This document shows positions 43,669 through 52,393 of a stretch of 64,000 bases of DNA, one piece after another. The DNA is from Actinoplanes palleronii (GTDB lineage: Bacteria; Actinomycetota; Actinomycetes; Mycobacteriales; Micromonosporaceae). The stretch spans positions 124,001 to 188,000 of the forward strand of contig NZ_BOMS01000014.1 in NCBI RefSeq assembly GCF_016862315.1. The letters run 5' to 3'. The first letter of the stretch is position 1, and the number at the start of each line of letters is the position of its first letter. Position numbers and translations under genes: made by a program. Below the pieces are notes generated by a model. That model made no database searches. It was given only the letters and a program-made list of their open reading frames with translations, and was not told the origin of the DNA.

Positions 43669-44439
43669 GTGAGCACAGCGCTTGTCATCCAGAACGACCC
43701 GACCGATGATCTCCGGCGACTCGGGGAGTGGCTGACCGAGGCCGGGCTGGAGCTCGCCGTGCTCCGCCCGTACGCGGGTGACGAACTGCCCGAGACCCTC
43801 GACGACTACCAGGCGCTGATCGTGCTCGGTGGCGACCAGAGCGCGTACCCGGACGTGGCCGGCACCCCCGGCGCACCGTGGTTCCCGGCGCTCGAGGGCC
43901 TGCTGCGCAAGGCGGTCCGGCACCGCGTGCCGACCCTCGGCGTCTGCCTCGGCGGCCAGCTGCTCGCGGCCGCGCACGGCGGTCTCGTCGAGCGCAGCAC
44001 GTCCGGCCCGGAGATCGGCCCGGGACTCGTCGGCAAGCGCGACGCGGCCGACACCGACCCGCTGTTCAAACGGGTCCCGCTGCTGCCCGACGTGGTCCAG
44101 TGGCACCACGACGAGATCACCGAGCTGCCGCTGAGCGCGACCCTGCTGGCCGCCTCCAGCCGGTTCGCGCACCAGGCGTTCCGGATCGGCGACCGGGCCT
44201 GGGGCCTGCAGTTCCACATCGAGTGCGACGCCGAGATGGTGGCCGACTGGACCCGGGACGGCGCCGACGACCTGGCCGAGCTGGGCTACGACGCCGAGGC
44301 CGTGGTGCTGGCGGTCGCCGAGATCCTGCCGGACGTCGAGGAGGTCTGGCAGCCGTTCGCGACCCGGTTCGCGGCGCTGGCCCAGGGCACCCTGCCGGAC
44401 GCGGACGTGCCGAGGACCCTGCCGCTGCTGGGCCATTGA
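43669..44439 (+). CDS. Class I glutamine amidotransferase-like protein
   Basis: The 256-residue protein carries the GATase I triad: nucleophile Cys in LGVCLGGQLLA and His/Glu in LQFHIECD. The group (GuaA-like stand-alone amidotransferases) includes gamma-glutamyl hydrolases of polyamines and proteins of unknown substrate. GTG at 43669 has TAGCCT 6 bases upstream, so it is probably leaderless. Its stop is one base before glnE, so the two are co-transcribed; this is a notable pairing with nitrogen-control enzyme genes. Confidence 0.87.
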   Translation: MSTALVIQNDPTDDLRRLGEWLTEAGLELAVLRPYAGDELPETLDDYQALIVLGGDQSAYPDVAGTPGAPWFPALEGLLRKAVRHRVPTLGVCLGGQLLAAAHGGLVERSTSGPEIGPGLVGKRDAADTDPLFKRVPLLPDVVQWHHDEITELPLSATLLAASSRFAHQAFRIGDRAWGLQFHIECDAEMVADWTRDGADDLAELGYDAEAVVLAVAEILPDVEEVWQPFATRFAALAQGTLPDADVPRTLPLLGH

Positions 44440-44440
44440 G

Positions 44441-47431
44441 ATGACCAGGCCGACACGCCTGGCCCGGTACGGCTTCGCCGACAACGGCGCCAAGGCGGCC
44501 GACCTGCTCGGCGAGAACGGGCTGCGGCTCTGGGACGCCGGGCACGGCCCGGTCAGCGCCGACGCCGCCGAGCTGATCCACGCGCTGTCCCGGGCCGCCG
44601 ACCCGAACCTGGCGCTGCGCCAGTTCCACCGGCTCGTCGACTCGGTCTCCCGGGCCGCCGAACGGGCCGGTGGCGCCCGCCCGACCGGGCCGGCCGGTGA
44701 CATCGTCGCCAACGCGGCCACCGTGGAGCTGACCGAGGAGCTGTTCCGGGACCACGGGCTGCGGCGCCGGCTGGTCGCGGTCCTCGGCGCCTCGTCGACG
44801 CTCGGCGATCACCTGGTCGCCAACGAGCAGGAGTGGCGCACCCTGGCCACCACGAAGAGCGGGCTGCCACCCGATCCCGAGGGTCACCTCGAGCTGGACG
44901 CGCCGACCGTGCCGGCACTGCGCCGGGCGTACCGGATCTCGCTCTTGCGGATCGCAGCAGCGGACCTGACCGGCGGCCGGGGCCTGGAGCCGACGATGGC
45001 CGCGCTTTCTTTGCTCGCCGACGAGACGCTGGCCGCGGCGTACGCGATAGCGGTCGCGGGCCTGCCGGCCGGCACCCCGGAGCCGCGCCTCGCGGTGGTG
45101 GCGATGGGCAAGTGCGGCGGCAACGAGCTGAACTACATCTCCGACGTCGACGTGATCTTCGTGGCCGCCGGCGACGAGGACCTGCAGGCCGGTACGACGG
45201 TCGCGGTCCGGCTCATGGAGATCTGCGGGCAGGTGGCCTGGCCGGTCGACGCCGCGCTGCGTCCCGAGGGCAGCCGGGGCCCGCTGGTCCGCACCCTGGC
45301 CAGCCACCAGGCCTACTACCGCCGCTGGGCGCGCACGTGGGAGTTCCAGGCGTTGCTCAAGGCCCGGCCGGCAGCCGGTGACCAGGCCCTGGCCGACGAG
45401 TGGCTGGCCGATCTGGCCCCGCTCGTCTGGCACGCCGCCGAACGGCCCGAGGCGGTCGCCGACGTCCGCGACATGCGCCGCCGGATCATCGAGAACGTGC
45501 CGGCCAAGGAGCTCGACCGGGAGATCAAACGCGGGCCGGGCGGGCTGCGCGACATCGAGTTCGCGGTCCAGCTGCTGCAACTGGTGCACGGCCGGGTGGA
45601 CGAGACGCTGCGGCTGCCGGGCACGCTGCCCGCGCTGCGCGCCCTGGTCGCCGGCGGCTACGTGGGCCGGCAGGACGGCGAGACGCTGCTGCGCGGCTAC
45701 CGGTTCCTGCGCGCCGTCGAACACCGGCTGCAACTGCAGAACCTCCGGCGTACGCACACCGTGCCGGACGACCCGGCCGGCGTGCGCTGGCTGGCCGCGG
45801 CGCTCGGCTACACCGCGCTGCCCGGCCGGGACGCCGTCGAGGCGTTCCGCTCGGACTGGGTCGGTCACGCCGCCAACGTCCGCCGGCTGCACGTCAAACT
45901 GCTCTACCAGCCGCTGCTGGAGGCGGTGGCCCGGGTCCCGGCCGAGGCGCTGCGGATGACACCGGCCTCGGCCCGCAAACGGCTGGAGATCCTCGGGTTC
46001 GCCGACCCGGTCGCCGCGCTGCGCCACCTGGAGGCGCTGACCGGCGGCGTGACCCGCACCTCGGCGATCCAGCGCACCCTGCTGCCGATGCTGCTGCAGG
46101 ACTTCGCCGACGCGCCGGAACCAGATCGTGGCCTGCTCAACTACCGGCACGTGTCGGACAAGCTGGGCAGCACGCCGTGGTACCTGCGGCTGCTGCGCGA
46201 CGGCGGCCCGGTGGCCCGCAGGCTGGCCCGGGTGCTCAGCCTCTCCCGGTACGCCACCGACCTGCTCACCCGTGACCCGGAGGCGCTGCGGCTGCTCGCC
46301 GACGACGCCGAACTGCAGCCCCGGCCCCGGGAGAAGTTGCTCGACGGGTTCGTGGCGGCGGCCGTCCGGCACGCCGACGACCCGGTCAAGGCGATCGCCG
46401 CGGTCCGCGCGCAGCGCCGCCGTGAGCTGTTCCGGCTGGCCTGCGCCGACATCCTGAGCCACGGCGGCGACCTGGCCCCGGCCCAGCCGATCGACGTGCA
46501 CGTGCTCGGCGCGGCGCTCTCCGACGTCACCGACGCCACCCTGAACGCCGCGCTGCACATCGCCCGGCAGGTCAAACCCGGCCCGCCCGGGCTGCGCTTC
46601 GCGATCATCGGGATGGGCCGGCTCGGCGGGTACGAGATGAGCTACCCCTCCGACGCCGACGTGCTCTTCGTCTACGCGGGCCCGGACGAGCAGTCCGGAC
46701 CTGCCGCGCACGCGATCGCCGAGGAGCTGCGCCGGCTGCTCAACGCGCCGGCGCCGGACCCGGCGCTGGGCATCGACGCCGACCTGCGCCCGGAGGGCCG
46801 GCAGGGCCCGCTGGTCCGCAGCCTGCAGGCCTACCAGCAGTACTACGACCGATGGTCGAAGGTCTGGGAGGCACAGGCGCTGCTGCGGGCCCGGTACGTC
46901 TGCGGCGACGAGTCGCTGGGCCGCGAGTTCGAGAAGCTGGCCGACACGAAGCGGTACCCGACCGGCGGGCTGAGCCGCGAGCAGGTGATCGAGATCCGCC
47001 GGATCAAGGCCCGGGTGGAGACCGAGCGGATGCCCCGCGGCGCCGACCCGAACACGCACACCAAACTGGGCCGCGGCGGCCTGGCCGACGTCGAGTGGGC
47101 GGTCCAGCTGCAGCAGCTGCGGTACGCGCACGAGCACCCCGAACTGCGGATGACCAGCACGCTGGAGGCCCTGGCCGCCCAGCGGGAGGCCGGCCTGGTC
47201 GACCCGGCGGACGCGGAGGAGATGACGGCCGGCTGGACCCTGGCCGCGCAGGTCCGCAACGCGCTGACCCTGGTCCGCGGCCGGCCCACCGATCAGCTGC
47301 CGCAGCACGGGGTGGAGCTGGCCGGCACCGTGCTGCTGCTCGGCGGGGGCGACCCGGGCGAGTTCGTGGACCGCTACCTGCGGATCACCCGCCGGTCGCG
47401 GGCCGCCATGCAGCGGGTGATGGAGGCTTGA
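44441..47431 (+). CDS. glnE: Glutamine synthetase adenylyltransferase/adenylyl-removing enzyme
   Basis: The 996-residue GlnE adds AMP to, or removes it from, a tyrosine of glutamine synthetase according to nitrogen status. It has two nucleotidyltransferase halves: GMGKCGGNELNYISDVDVIF from residue 222 and GMGRLGGYEMSYPSDADVLF from residue 725, each followed by a helical domain. ATG at 44441 lies one base after the stop of the amidotransferase gene. The target tyrosine is present only in GlnA1 (56932-58356), so that is the likely substrate. GlnE was reported essential in Mycobacterium tuberculosis; here this is context, not evidence. Confidence 0.95.
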   Translation: MTRPTRLARYGFADNGAKAADLLGENGLRLWDAGHGPVSADAAELIHALSRAADPNLALRQFHRLVDSVSRAAERAGGARPTGPAGDIVANAATVELTEELFRDHGLRRRLVAVLGASSTLGDHLVANEQEWRTLATTKSGLPPDPEGHLELDAPTVPALRRAYRISLLRIAAADLTGGRGLEPTMAALSLLADETLAAAYAIAVAGLPAGTPEPRLAVVAMGKCGGNELNYISDVDVIFVAAGDEDLQAGTTVAVRLMEICGQVAWPVDAALRPEGSRGPLVRTLASHQAYYRRWARTWEFQALLKARPAAGDQALADEWLADLAPLVWHAAERPEAVADVRDMRRRIIENVPAKELDREIKRGPGGLRDIEFAVQLLQLVHGRVDETLRLPGTLPALRALVAGGYVGRQDGETLLRGYRFLRAVEHRLQLQNLRRTHTVPDDPAGVRWLAAALGYTALPGRDAVEAFRSDWVGHAANVRRLHVKLLYQPLLEAVARVPAEALRMTPASARKRLEILGFADPVAALRHLEALTGGVTRTSAIQRTLLPMLLQDFADAPEPDRGLLNYRHVSDKLGSTPWYLRLLRDGGPVARRLARVLSLSRYATDLLTRDPEALRLLADDAELQPRPREKLLDGFVAAAVRHADDPVKAIAAVRAQRRRELFRLACADILSHGGDLAPAQPIDVHVLGAALSDVTDATLNAALHIARQVKPGPPGLRFAIIGMGRLGGYEMSYPSDADVLFVYAGPDEQSGPAAHAIAEELRRLLNAPAPDPALGIDADLRPEGRQGPLVRSLQAYQQYYDRWSKVWEAQALLRARYVCGDESLGREFEKLADTKRYPTGGLSREQVIEIRRIKARVETERMPRGADPNTHTKLGRGGLADVEWAVQLQQLRYAHEHPELRMTSTLEALAAQREAGLVDPADAEEMTAGWTLAAQVRNALTLVRGRPTDQLPQHGVELAGTVLLLGGGDPGEFVDRYLRITRRSRAAMQRVMEA

Positions 47432-47440
47432 TCAGCCCGC

Positions 47441-47869
47441 TCAGGAAGCCGCCGCGATCACCTGGGTGAGCGAGGTGTGCAGCCGCTGCAGGTCCTCGAT
47501 CGGCAAACCGAGCTTGGCCACCACGGCCGGCGGGATCTTCAGCGCCTCGGCCCGCAGCGCCTGACCACTCTCGGTCAGCGTGATCGCCAGGCTGCGCTCG
47601 TCGGCCGGGTCCCGCTCGCGGCGCAGGTAGCCGATCGCCTCCAGCCGCTTGAGCAGCGGCGACAGCGTGCCCGGGTCGAGCTGGAGCAGCTCGCTGAGCC
47701 GCCGCACGGAGAGCGGTGAGTCACCCCACAGGGCCAGCATCACCAGGTATTGCGGATGGGTCAGGCCCATCGGCTCGAGCAGCGGGCGGTAGATCGCCAC
47801 CACGCTGCGGGCGGCCACCGACAGGGCGAAACAGACCTGCCGTTCCAGTGCCAGCGGATCGTCACTCAC
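47441..47869 (-). CDS. MarR family regulator, OhrR type (peroxide sensor)
   Basis: The 142-residue winged-helix protein starts LALERQVCFALSVAARSVV, where Cys13 is in the place of the sensing cysteine of OhrR (LDNQLCFALY in relatives), followed by YRPLLEPMGLTHPQYLVMLALW and the DNA-binding helix RLSELLQLDPGTLSPLLKRLE. OhrR represses organic hydroperoxide genes until its cysteine is oxidised. The usual partner ohr is not adjacent. It is divergent from a small gene at 47954, with a palindromic site between them, so it may control that promoter as well as its own. Confidence 0.82.
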   Translation of the reverse strand: MSDDPLALERQVCFALSVAARSVVAIYRPLLEPMGLTHPQYLVMLALWGDSPLSVRRLSELLQLDPGTLSPLLKRLEAIGYLRRERDPADERSLAITLTESGQALRAEALKIPPAVVAKLGLPIEDLQRLHTSLTQVIAAAS

Positions 47870-47900
47870 TTGCGGTTCTCCTCAGGTCACGAGCTACTCT

Positions 47901-47936
47901 ACCAATAGTTGGTGTACAAACCATTGGCCTACAAAC
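47901..47936. promoter_or_regulatory. Candidate OhrR operator
   Basis: The gap between the OhrR-type gene and 47954 holds the palindrome ACCAATAGTTGGT (47901-47913) and two TACAAAC copies 15 bases apart (47915-47921 and 47930-47936). Such AT-rich spaced repeats fit a MarR/OhrR binding site; assignment is by position. Confidence 0.45.
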
Positions 47937-47953
47937 TGTCTGGGGAGAGCGTC

Positions 47954-48172
47954 GTGGCGAACTTTCAGGATCGATTCGCGCGCTGGTTCCACGAGACCTT
48001 CGACGACATGTGGTTCCGCTCGGTGATCGGGCCGGCCCAGGTCAAGGGGGCTGTTCAGGGCTGCGACGAGGGCGCCCGCGAGCAGTGGAAGCGCGACCTG
48101 GAGAACCGCAAGCGGATCACCCGCGAGCAGCGTGAGCTCAAGCGTGCCGCCCGCGAGGCCAGTCGCAGCTGA
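47954..48172 (+). CDS. Small charged protein, unknown
   Basis: Not recognised. A 72-residue protein with an aromatic-rich N-terminal half (FQDRFARWFHETFDDMWFRS) and a basic helical C-terminal tail (QRELKRAAREASR). No signal peptide or membrane helix. GTG at 47954 has GGGGAGAG upstream. It shares its promoter region with the OhrR-type regulator, so it may be a target. Confidence 0.6.
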   Translation: MANFQDRFARWFHETFDDMWFRSVIGPAQVKGAVQGCDEGAREQWKRDLENRKRITREQRELKRAAREASRS

Positions 48173-48176
48173 GCGC

Positions 48177-49853
48177 TCAGCTGGACAGGGTGTAGCGGCC
48201 CGGCCGTGGTGCCCGGACGATCGTCCAGTCGCCGTCCCGGATCACCTCGGCGCCGTCGGAAACGGTCAGCCAGCGGTACCAGCGGACCCGTAGCCGGACG
48301 TCGCCGGCGGCCGGGACGTCCAGGGTGATCGCGGCGGCGGTGTGCCGGACCAGCGTCGCCGGGGCGGCCACGATCGGCTGGGCTTCGGTGACGGCGTACA
48401 GGCGCCAGTGCGTGTCGGTCCAGACCAAGCTGAGGTACGGCAGGCCGTCCGTCACCAGTTGCGCCTCGGTCCGGCCCGGCCAGGACAGCCGGGCGTCCGG
48501 CACCGCGACGTACTGGACCGCCTGCTCGGCCAGCCAGGCCCGGTAGCTCTCCGCGGTGAGCGCCACGCCGGTGCCGGACGCGCCGGGGACCGTGGTGAAG
48601 AAGAGCGGATTGCGGTCGATGTCGGCCTGGCGCAGCCAGCCCCGGGCCAGCGGGACGTCGCCGAGCCGCGCCGCCTCCCAGTAGTCCCTGGTCGGTGGGA
48701 TCTCCACCCGCCCGGTCAGGGTCTCCCGGGCGAGCCGGTCGGTCAGCGGCCGGAAGTAGCCCGGCGAAGCGGTCGGGTTCCCGATGTCGCGCAGGTCGTC
48801 GGCGAACACCGGCGGCTGCCACCAGGCCACCACCGCGACGACGACCGCCACCCCCGCCGCCCGGGGCAGGCGCGCGACACGGGGGAGGACCGCGTAGCCG
48901 GCCAGCAGCGGCAGCGCGAACATCACCGCCAGCCGGGTCGCGTTCAACCCCACCGGCGTGTGGATCAGCGCGGCCGCCAGCACCCCGGCCGACGACAGCA
49001 CCGCGCCGATCCGCACCGCCCGCACCGGCACCAGCGCGGCCACCACCAGCCCGGTCACCACCGCGTGCAGGGTGTCGGTCCGGCTGATGTTCATCCACCC
49101 GCCGTCCCCGAAGAGCAGCACGCTCAGCCCCATCGGCACCGCCGCCGGCACCGCGATCAGCAGCCCCCGCCCCAGCTGGCTGTCAGGGGTGCCTGCGACC
49201 CCGGGAAGCACCCCTGACAGCCAGCCGGGGGCCCGCGGCCGGCGCGCGGTCCCGGTTGCCGGCTGGTTCTCAGGGGTGTCTCGGGAGCCTCGAGGCACCC
49301 CTGAGGACCAGCCGTTGCTGAGCAGCAGGGCGGTGCCGGCCAGGCCCAGGAACAGGCCGACGACCGGGCTGGTGGCGGCGGCGAGGGCGGCGAGGAGGGC
49401 GGCGGCGACCGCCGCGGAGCGGCGCGGCCGGAAGGTCAGGGCGAGCAGCGCGGCCAGACCGACACAGATCCCGAGACCGTACGTGACCCGCCCGCTGACC
49501 AGGTTCCCGGCGAGCCCGACCGCCCCGAGCAGCGCGGCGGCCCACGGCCTCAGTGCTCCGGTACGCCGGAACAGCACGGCCAGCAGCACCGACCCGGCCA
49601 CCAGCGCGACCACCCCGGTGACCCGTACGCCGAGCAGCGCCATCACCGGCTGTGACACCAGGCTGTAGCCGAGCTGGTCGACACCCGCGTACCAGCGCAG
49701 GTCGATCGGCGTCCACCCGTGCGCGGCGAAGAAACCGGCCCGCCCGGCCTGCGCGGCCAGGTCGGAGCCCATCGCCGGGGCGGCCAGGTAGGCCCCGCCG
49801 AGGGCCGTCGACACCAGCGCGACGAACCACTCCAGCCGGTGCCGAGACCACAT
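48177..49853 (-). CDS. GT-C-like membrane protein with two palindromic elements read in frame
   Basis: The 558-residue protein has about 10-11 membrane helices up to residue 340 and a soluble C-terminal domain (residues about 360-558). The first loop carries DLRWYAGVDQLGYSLVSQ, the acidic loop expected of GT-C transferases. Between helices ending TALLLS and beginning GLLIAVPAAV lies a hydrophilic loop (residues 181-227) encoded by copies E and D of the dispersed palindrome: NGWSSGVPRGSRDTPENQP, a short linker, and GWLSGVLPGVAGTPDSQL. Both copies keep the frame, and nothing on either side looks broken. A shorter gene would join the two helices directly. The mannosyltransferase genes next door suggest a role in cell-envelope glycan assembly. 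Confidence 0.75.
   Translation of the reverse strand: MWSRHRLEWFVALVSTALGGAYLAAPAMGSDLAAQAGRAGFFAAHGWTPIDLRWYAGVDQLGYSLVSQPVMALLGVRVTGVVALVAGSVLLAVLFRRTGALRPWAAALLGAVGLAGNLVSGRVTYGLGICVGLAALLALTFRPRRSAAVAAALLAALAAATSPVVGLFLGLAGTALLLSNGWSSGVPRGSRDTPENQPATGTARRPRAPGWLSGVLPGVAGTPDSQLGRGLLIAVPAAVPMGLSVLLFGDGGWMNISRTDTLHAVVTGLVVAALVPVRAVRIGAVLSSAGVLAAALIHTPVGLNATRLAVMFALPLLAGYAVLPRVARLPRAAGVAVVVAVVAWWQPPVFADDLRDIGNPTASPGYFRPLTDRLARETLTGRVEIPPTRDYWEAARLGDVPLARGWLRQADIDRNPLFFTTVPGASGTGVALTAESYRAWLAEQAVQYVAVPDARLSWPGRTEAQLVTDGLPYLSLVWTDTHWRLYAVTEAQPIVAAPATLVRHTAAAITLDVPAAGDVRLRVRWYRWLTVSDGAEVIRDGDWTIVRAPRPGRYTLSS
49175..49226. repeat. Dispersed palindrome, copy D, inside a coding region
   Basis: CTGGCTGTCAGGGGTGC and GCACCCCTGACAGCCAG form a perfect 17-bp stem around a 16-base centre. 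It lies inside the gene at 48177-49853 and is translated as GWLSGVLPGVAGTPDSQL. Confidence 0.9.
49261..49313. repeat. Dispersed palindrome, copy E, inside a coding region
   Basis: GGCTGGTTCTCAGGGGTGTC and GAGGCACCCCTGAGGACCAG face each other around a short loop, with a few mismatches. It lies 34 bases from copy D inside the same gene and is read in the same protein frame, as NGWSSGVPRGSRDTPENQP. Confidence 0.9.
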
Positions 49854-49911
49854 CCCGCCGACAGTACCGGGTGCCCCGTACGTTGCAGCACGTCACGGTA
49901 GGGTCGTCGCC

Positions 49912-51300
49912 ATGCCCCGTCCGTTCCTCGTCCGCTACACGGGGCTTGTCGGAAGCACCCTGCTGGCCGGCGCCGCCTACCTCGGTGGCGCGCACCAGCC
50001 GTGGGAACCGACGATCACCCCGCGGACGATCTTCGCCGGGCAGAACGGCGTGCTGCTGCCGGTGCTCTGGCTGACCGGCATCGTGCTGCTGATCGGCGCC
50101 TGGCTGGCGGGCCGCCCGCCGACCGCCCGGTGGGCGTATGTCACCGCCGGGCTGTGGGCGCTGCCGCTGCTGCCGTTTCTGCCGCTGGGCAGCTACGACG
50201 CCTATTCGTACGCCTGTCAGGGGTGGCAGCAGGCGGCCGGGCTCAATCCGTACGCCGGTGGGGTTGATCTTCTGGGGTGTCCCTGGGTCGATGCCGTCGC
50301 ACCCACCTGGCGTGCCGCCCCCGCCCCGTACGGTCCGGTTTTCCTGGTCCTCGCCGCCCTGGCGGCGACCGTGGGTGGATCGCTCACCGGGACCATCGCC
50401 CTCCTGCGGTTGATCGCGGTGGCCGGCGTGGTGGCGATCGGCGCCTGCCTGCCGGTGCTGGCCCGCCGGGCCGGTGTGCCGCCGGCGCGCGCGGTCTGGC
50501 TCGTGCTGGCCTGCCCGCTGGTCCTGATCCACCTGGTGTCCGGCACGCACAATGACGCCGTGATGATGGCGCTGCTGGTCGGCGGCCTGGCGGTGGCGAC
50601 GACCGGCCGGGCCTGGCCGGCCGGGATCCTGTTCGGGCTCGCGGTGGGGGTGAAGGCCACCGCGATCGTCGCGCTGCCGTTCGCCGTCTTCCTGATCCCG
50701 CGGTCGACATGGCGGGCCGTTGCCGAGCTGGCCGGGGGAGCGGTGGGCGCGCTGGCCGTCGTCTCGGTCGCGTCCGGCCTGGGCCTGGGCTGGATCACCG
50801 GGCTGACCGGCAGCGGCGTCTCGGTGCAGTGGACCGCGCCGCCGACCGCGATCGGGATGACCCTCGAGCTGGCCGGTGTGCCGCACGCCGTCGCGGTGAC
50901 CCGGGTGCTCGGCATGATCGCCCTGGCCGGGGTGCTGCTCTGGCTGTTCCGGCGGGCCTGGCGCGGCGGCGACGCGCTGCTGCACGCCGGGCTGGCGCTG
51001 GCCGCGACGGTGCTGCTCGCCCCGGTCTTCCACCCCTGGTACGCGATCTGGCCCCTCGCCGTGCTGGCCGCGACCCTGCGCCCGCCGGCGAAAGCGCTGG
51101 CCGTCCCGTGCGCGGTGGCCGCCGCCCTCTGCCTTCCCGACGGATACAACCTGGCCCTCGCCACGAAGGCGCAGGGCGCCGTGGGCATGACCGTGCTCGC
51201 CGGTTTCCTAGTGTGGAAAGTGCTGCATGAAGCGAATCCTGACCCTGGTCGCCGCGGCGCTGGCGACGGTGGGGCTGGTCCTCACCTCCGAGCTCCGTAA
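49912..51300 (+). CDS. Polyprenol-phosphate-mannose alpha-1,6-mannosyltransferase, MptB-like
   Basis: A 462-residue GT-C membrane enzyme with about 12 helices. SYDAYSYACQGWQQAAGLNPY in the first exterior loop has the acidic and NPY features of the MptA/MptB family, and PYGPVFLVLAAL, HNDAVMMALL and HPWYAIWPLA follow in order. These enzymes add mannose to lipoglycans such as lipomannan from polyprenol-phosphate mannose, outside the membrane. ATG at 49912 has TAGGGT 7 bases upstream (probably leaderless). The gene overlaps the next one by 74 bases. Confidence 0.83.
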   Translation: MPRPFLVRYTGLVGSTLLAGAAYLGGAHQPWEPTITPRTIFAGQNGVLLPVLWLTGIVLLIGAWLAGRPPTARWAYVTAGLWALPLLPFLPLGSYDAYSYACQGWQQAAGLNPYAGGVDLLGCPWVDAVAPTWRAAPAPYGPVFLVLAALAATVGGSLTGTIALLRLIAVAGVVAIGACLPVLARRAGVPPARAVWLVLACPLVLIHLVSGTHNDAVMMALLVGGLAVATTGRAWPAGILFGLAVGVKATAIVALPFAVFLIPRSTWRAVAELAGGAVGALAVVSVASGLGLGWITGLTGSGVSVQWTAPPTAIGMTLELAGVPHAVAVTRVLGMIALAGVLLWLFRRAWRGGDALLHAGLALAATVLLAPVFHPWYAIWPLAVLAATLRPPAKALAVPCAVAAALCLPDGYNLALATKAQGAVGMTVLAGFLVWKVLHEANPDPGRRGAGDGGAGPHLRAP

Positions 51301-52384
51301 CAAGTTCTTCGACTCGAAGGTCTACTACGGAGCGGTGCAGTACTGGTTCCGCGACGGCGGCATGGTCTACGACTGGCTGCGGGTGGACACCCCGTACGGG
51401 TTCACCTATCCGCCGTTCGCCGGCCTGGTCATGTCGCCGATGTCGGTGCTGCCGTTCTGGCTGGTGGTGGTGCTCGCCTCGATCGGCCTGGTGCTCACCG
51501 TCGGGCTGCTGATCTGGTGGCTGGCCGAGCCGCTGCTGCGCCGCCCCGGCAAGCCGCTGTGGTTCACCTTCGGGATCGCGTTCTGCGTCGCGATGAGCTT
51601 CGAACCGGTCCGCGAGACGTTCAGCTTCGGCCAGGTGAACACGCTGCTGCTCACCGTGGTCGCGGCGGACATGCTGTTCGGCGTGGCCCGCGGCAAGTGG
51701 TGGGCCGGCGCCGGGATCGGGCTGGCCACCGCGATCAAGCTGACCCCGGGCGTGTTCATCCTCTACCTGCTGGTCACCCGGCGCTGGAAGGCGGCGGGCA
51801 CCGCGATCGGTGCGGCCACCGCGGCGACCGTGCTGGCCGGGGCGCTCTTCCCGGACCAGTCCCGGGAGTTCTGGACGTCGGCGCTGTGGGACACCAACCG
51901 GGTCGGGTCGCTCTGGTTCCTGTCCAACCAGTCCGAGCGGGGCATGATCGCCCGGCTGCCGTTCGACGTGCTCGAGTCGAAGATCTGGCTGGTCTGTGTG
52001 CTGGCGACGCTCGCCTACTGGGGGTGGCGGGTGTGGCGTACGCCGGACGACATCGTCGGCGGGCTGGCGCTGACCGGGGTGCTGGGCTGCCTGATCAGCC
52101 CGGTCACCTGGATCCACCACTGTGTCTGGCTGATCCCGGCGCTGATCCGGTGCTTCGGGACGCTGTGGACCGCGGCGGACCGGCGGCCGGCGTACCTGGC
52201 GATCGCCGCCTACCTGCTGATGACCTCGCACCTGACCTGGATCTGGGAGAACCGTCCCCGGCCGCCGCTGGAGCTGCTGGGCGGCAACATTTATGTCTGG
52301 TTCAGCCTGGCTCTGCTGATCTGGACACCTGTCGGCACCCCGAGTTCGGTTCCCGTCCATGAAAAGGAAAGAGTCTTAACGTAA
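51227..52384 (+). CDS. Glycosyltransferase family 87 (DUF2029) membrane mannosyltransferase
   Basis: A 385-residue GT-C protein of family 87, the family of PimE and related lipoglycan mannosyltransferases. The exterior loop GFTYPPFAGLVMSPM, FSFGQVNTLLLTVV and AIKLTPGVFILYLL are the conserved pieces, and SPVTWIHHCVWLIPAL is a late loop. It starts inside the preceding gene (74-base overlap in another frame), so expression of the two is coupled. Together they form a mannoglycan branch or elongation pair. ATG at 51227. Confidence 0.82.
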   Translation: MKRILTLVAAALATVGLVLTSELRNKFFDSKVYYGAVQYWFRDGGMVYDWLRVDTPYGFTYPPFAGLVMSPMSVLPFWLVVVLASIGLVLTVGLLIWWLAEPLLRRPGKPLWFTFGIAFCVAMSFEPVRETFSFGQVNTLLLTVVAADMLFGVARGKWWAGAGIGLATAIKLTPGVFILYLLVTRRWKAAGTAIGAATAATVLAGALFPDQSREFWTSALWDTNRVGSLWFLSNQSERGMIARLPFDVLESKIWLVCVLATLAYWGWRVWRTPDDIVGGLALTGVLGCLISPVTWIHHCVWLIPALIRCFGTLWTAADRRPAYLAIAAYLLMTSHLTWIWENRPRPPLELLGGNIYVWFSLALLIWTPVGTPSSVPVHEKERVLT

Positions 52385-52393
52385 TCAGGGCGC

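Noticed and set aside
43183-44721. A 512-residue open frame that would extend the VOC protein upstream
   Set aside because: The upstream part is antisense to the amidotransferase and glnE genes. The ATG at 43563 has a good ribosome site and gives a normal VOC length.
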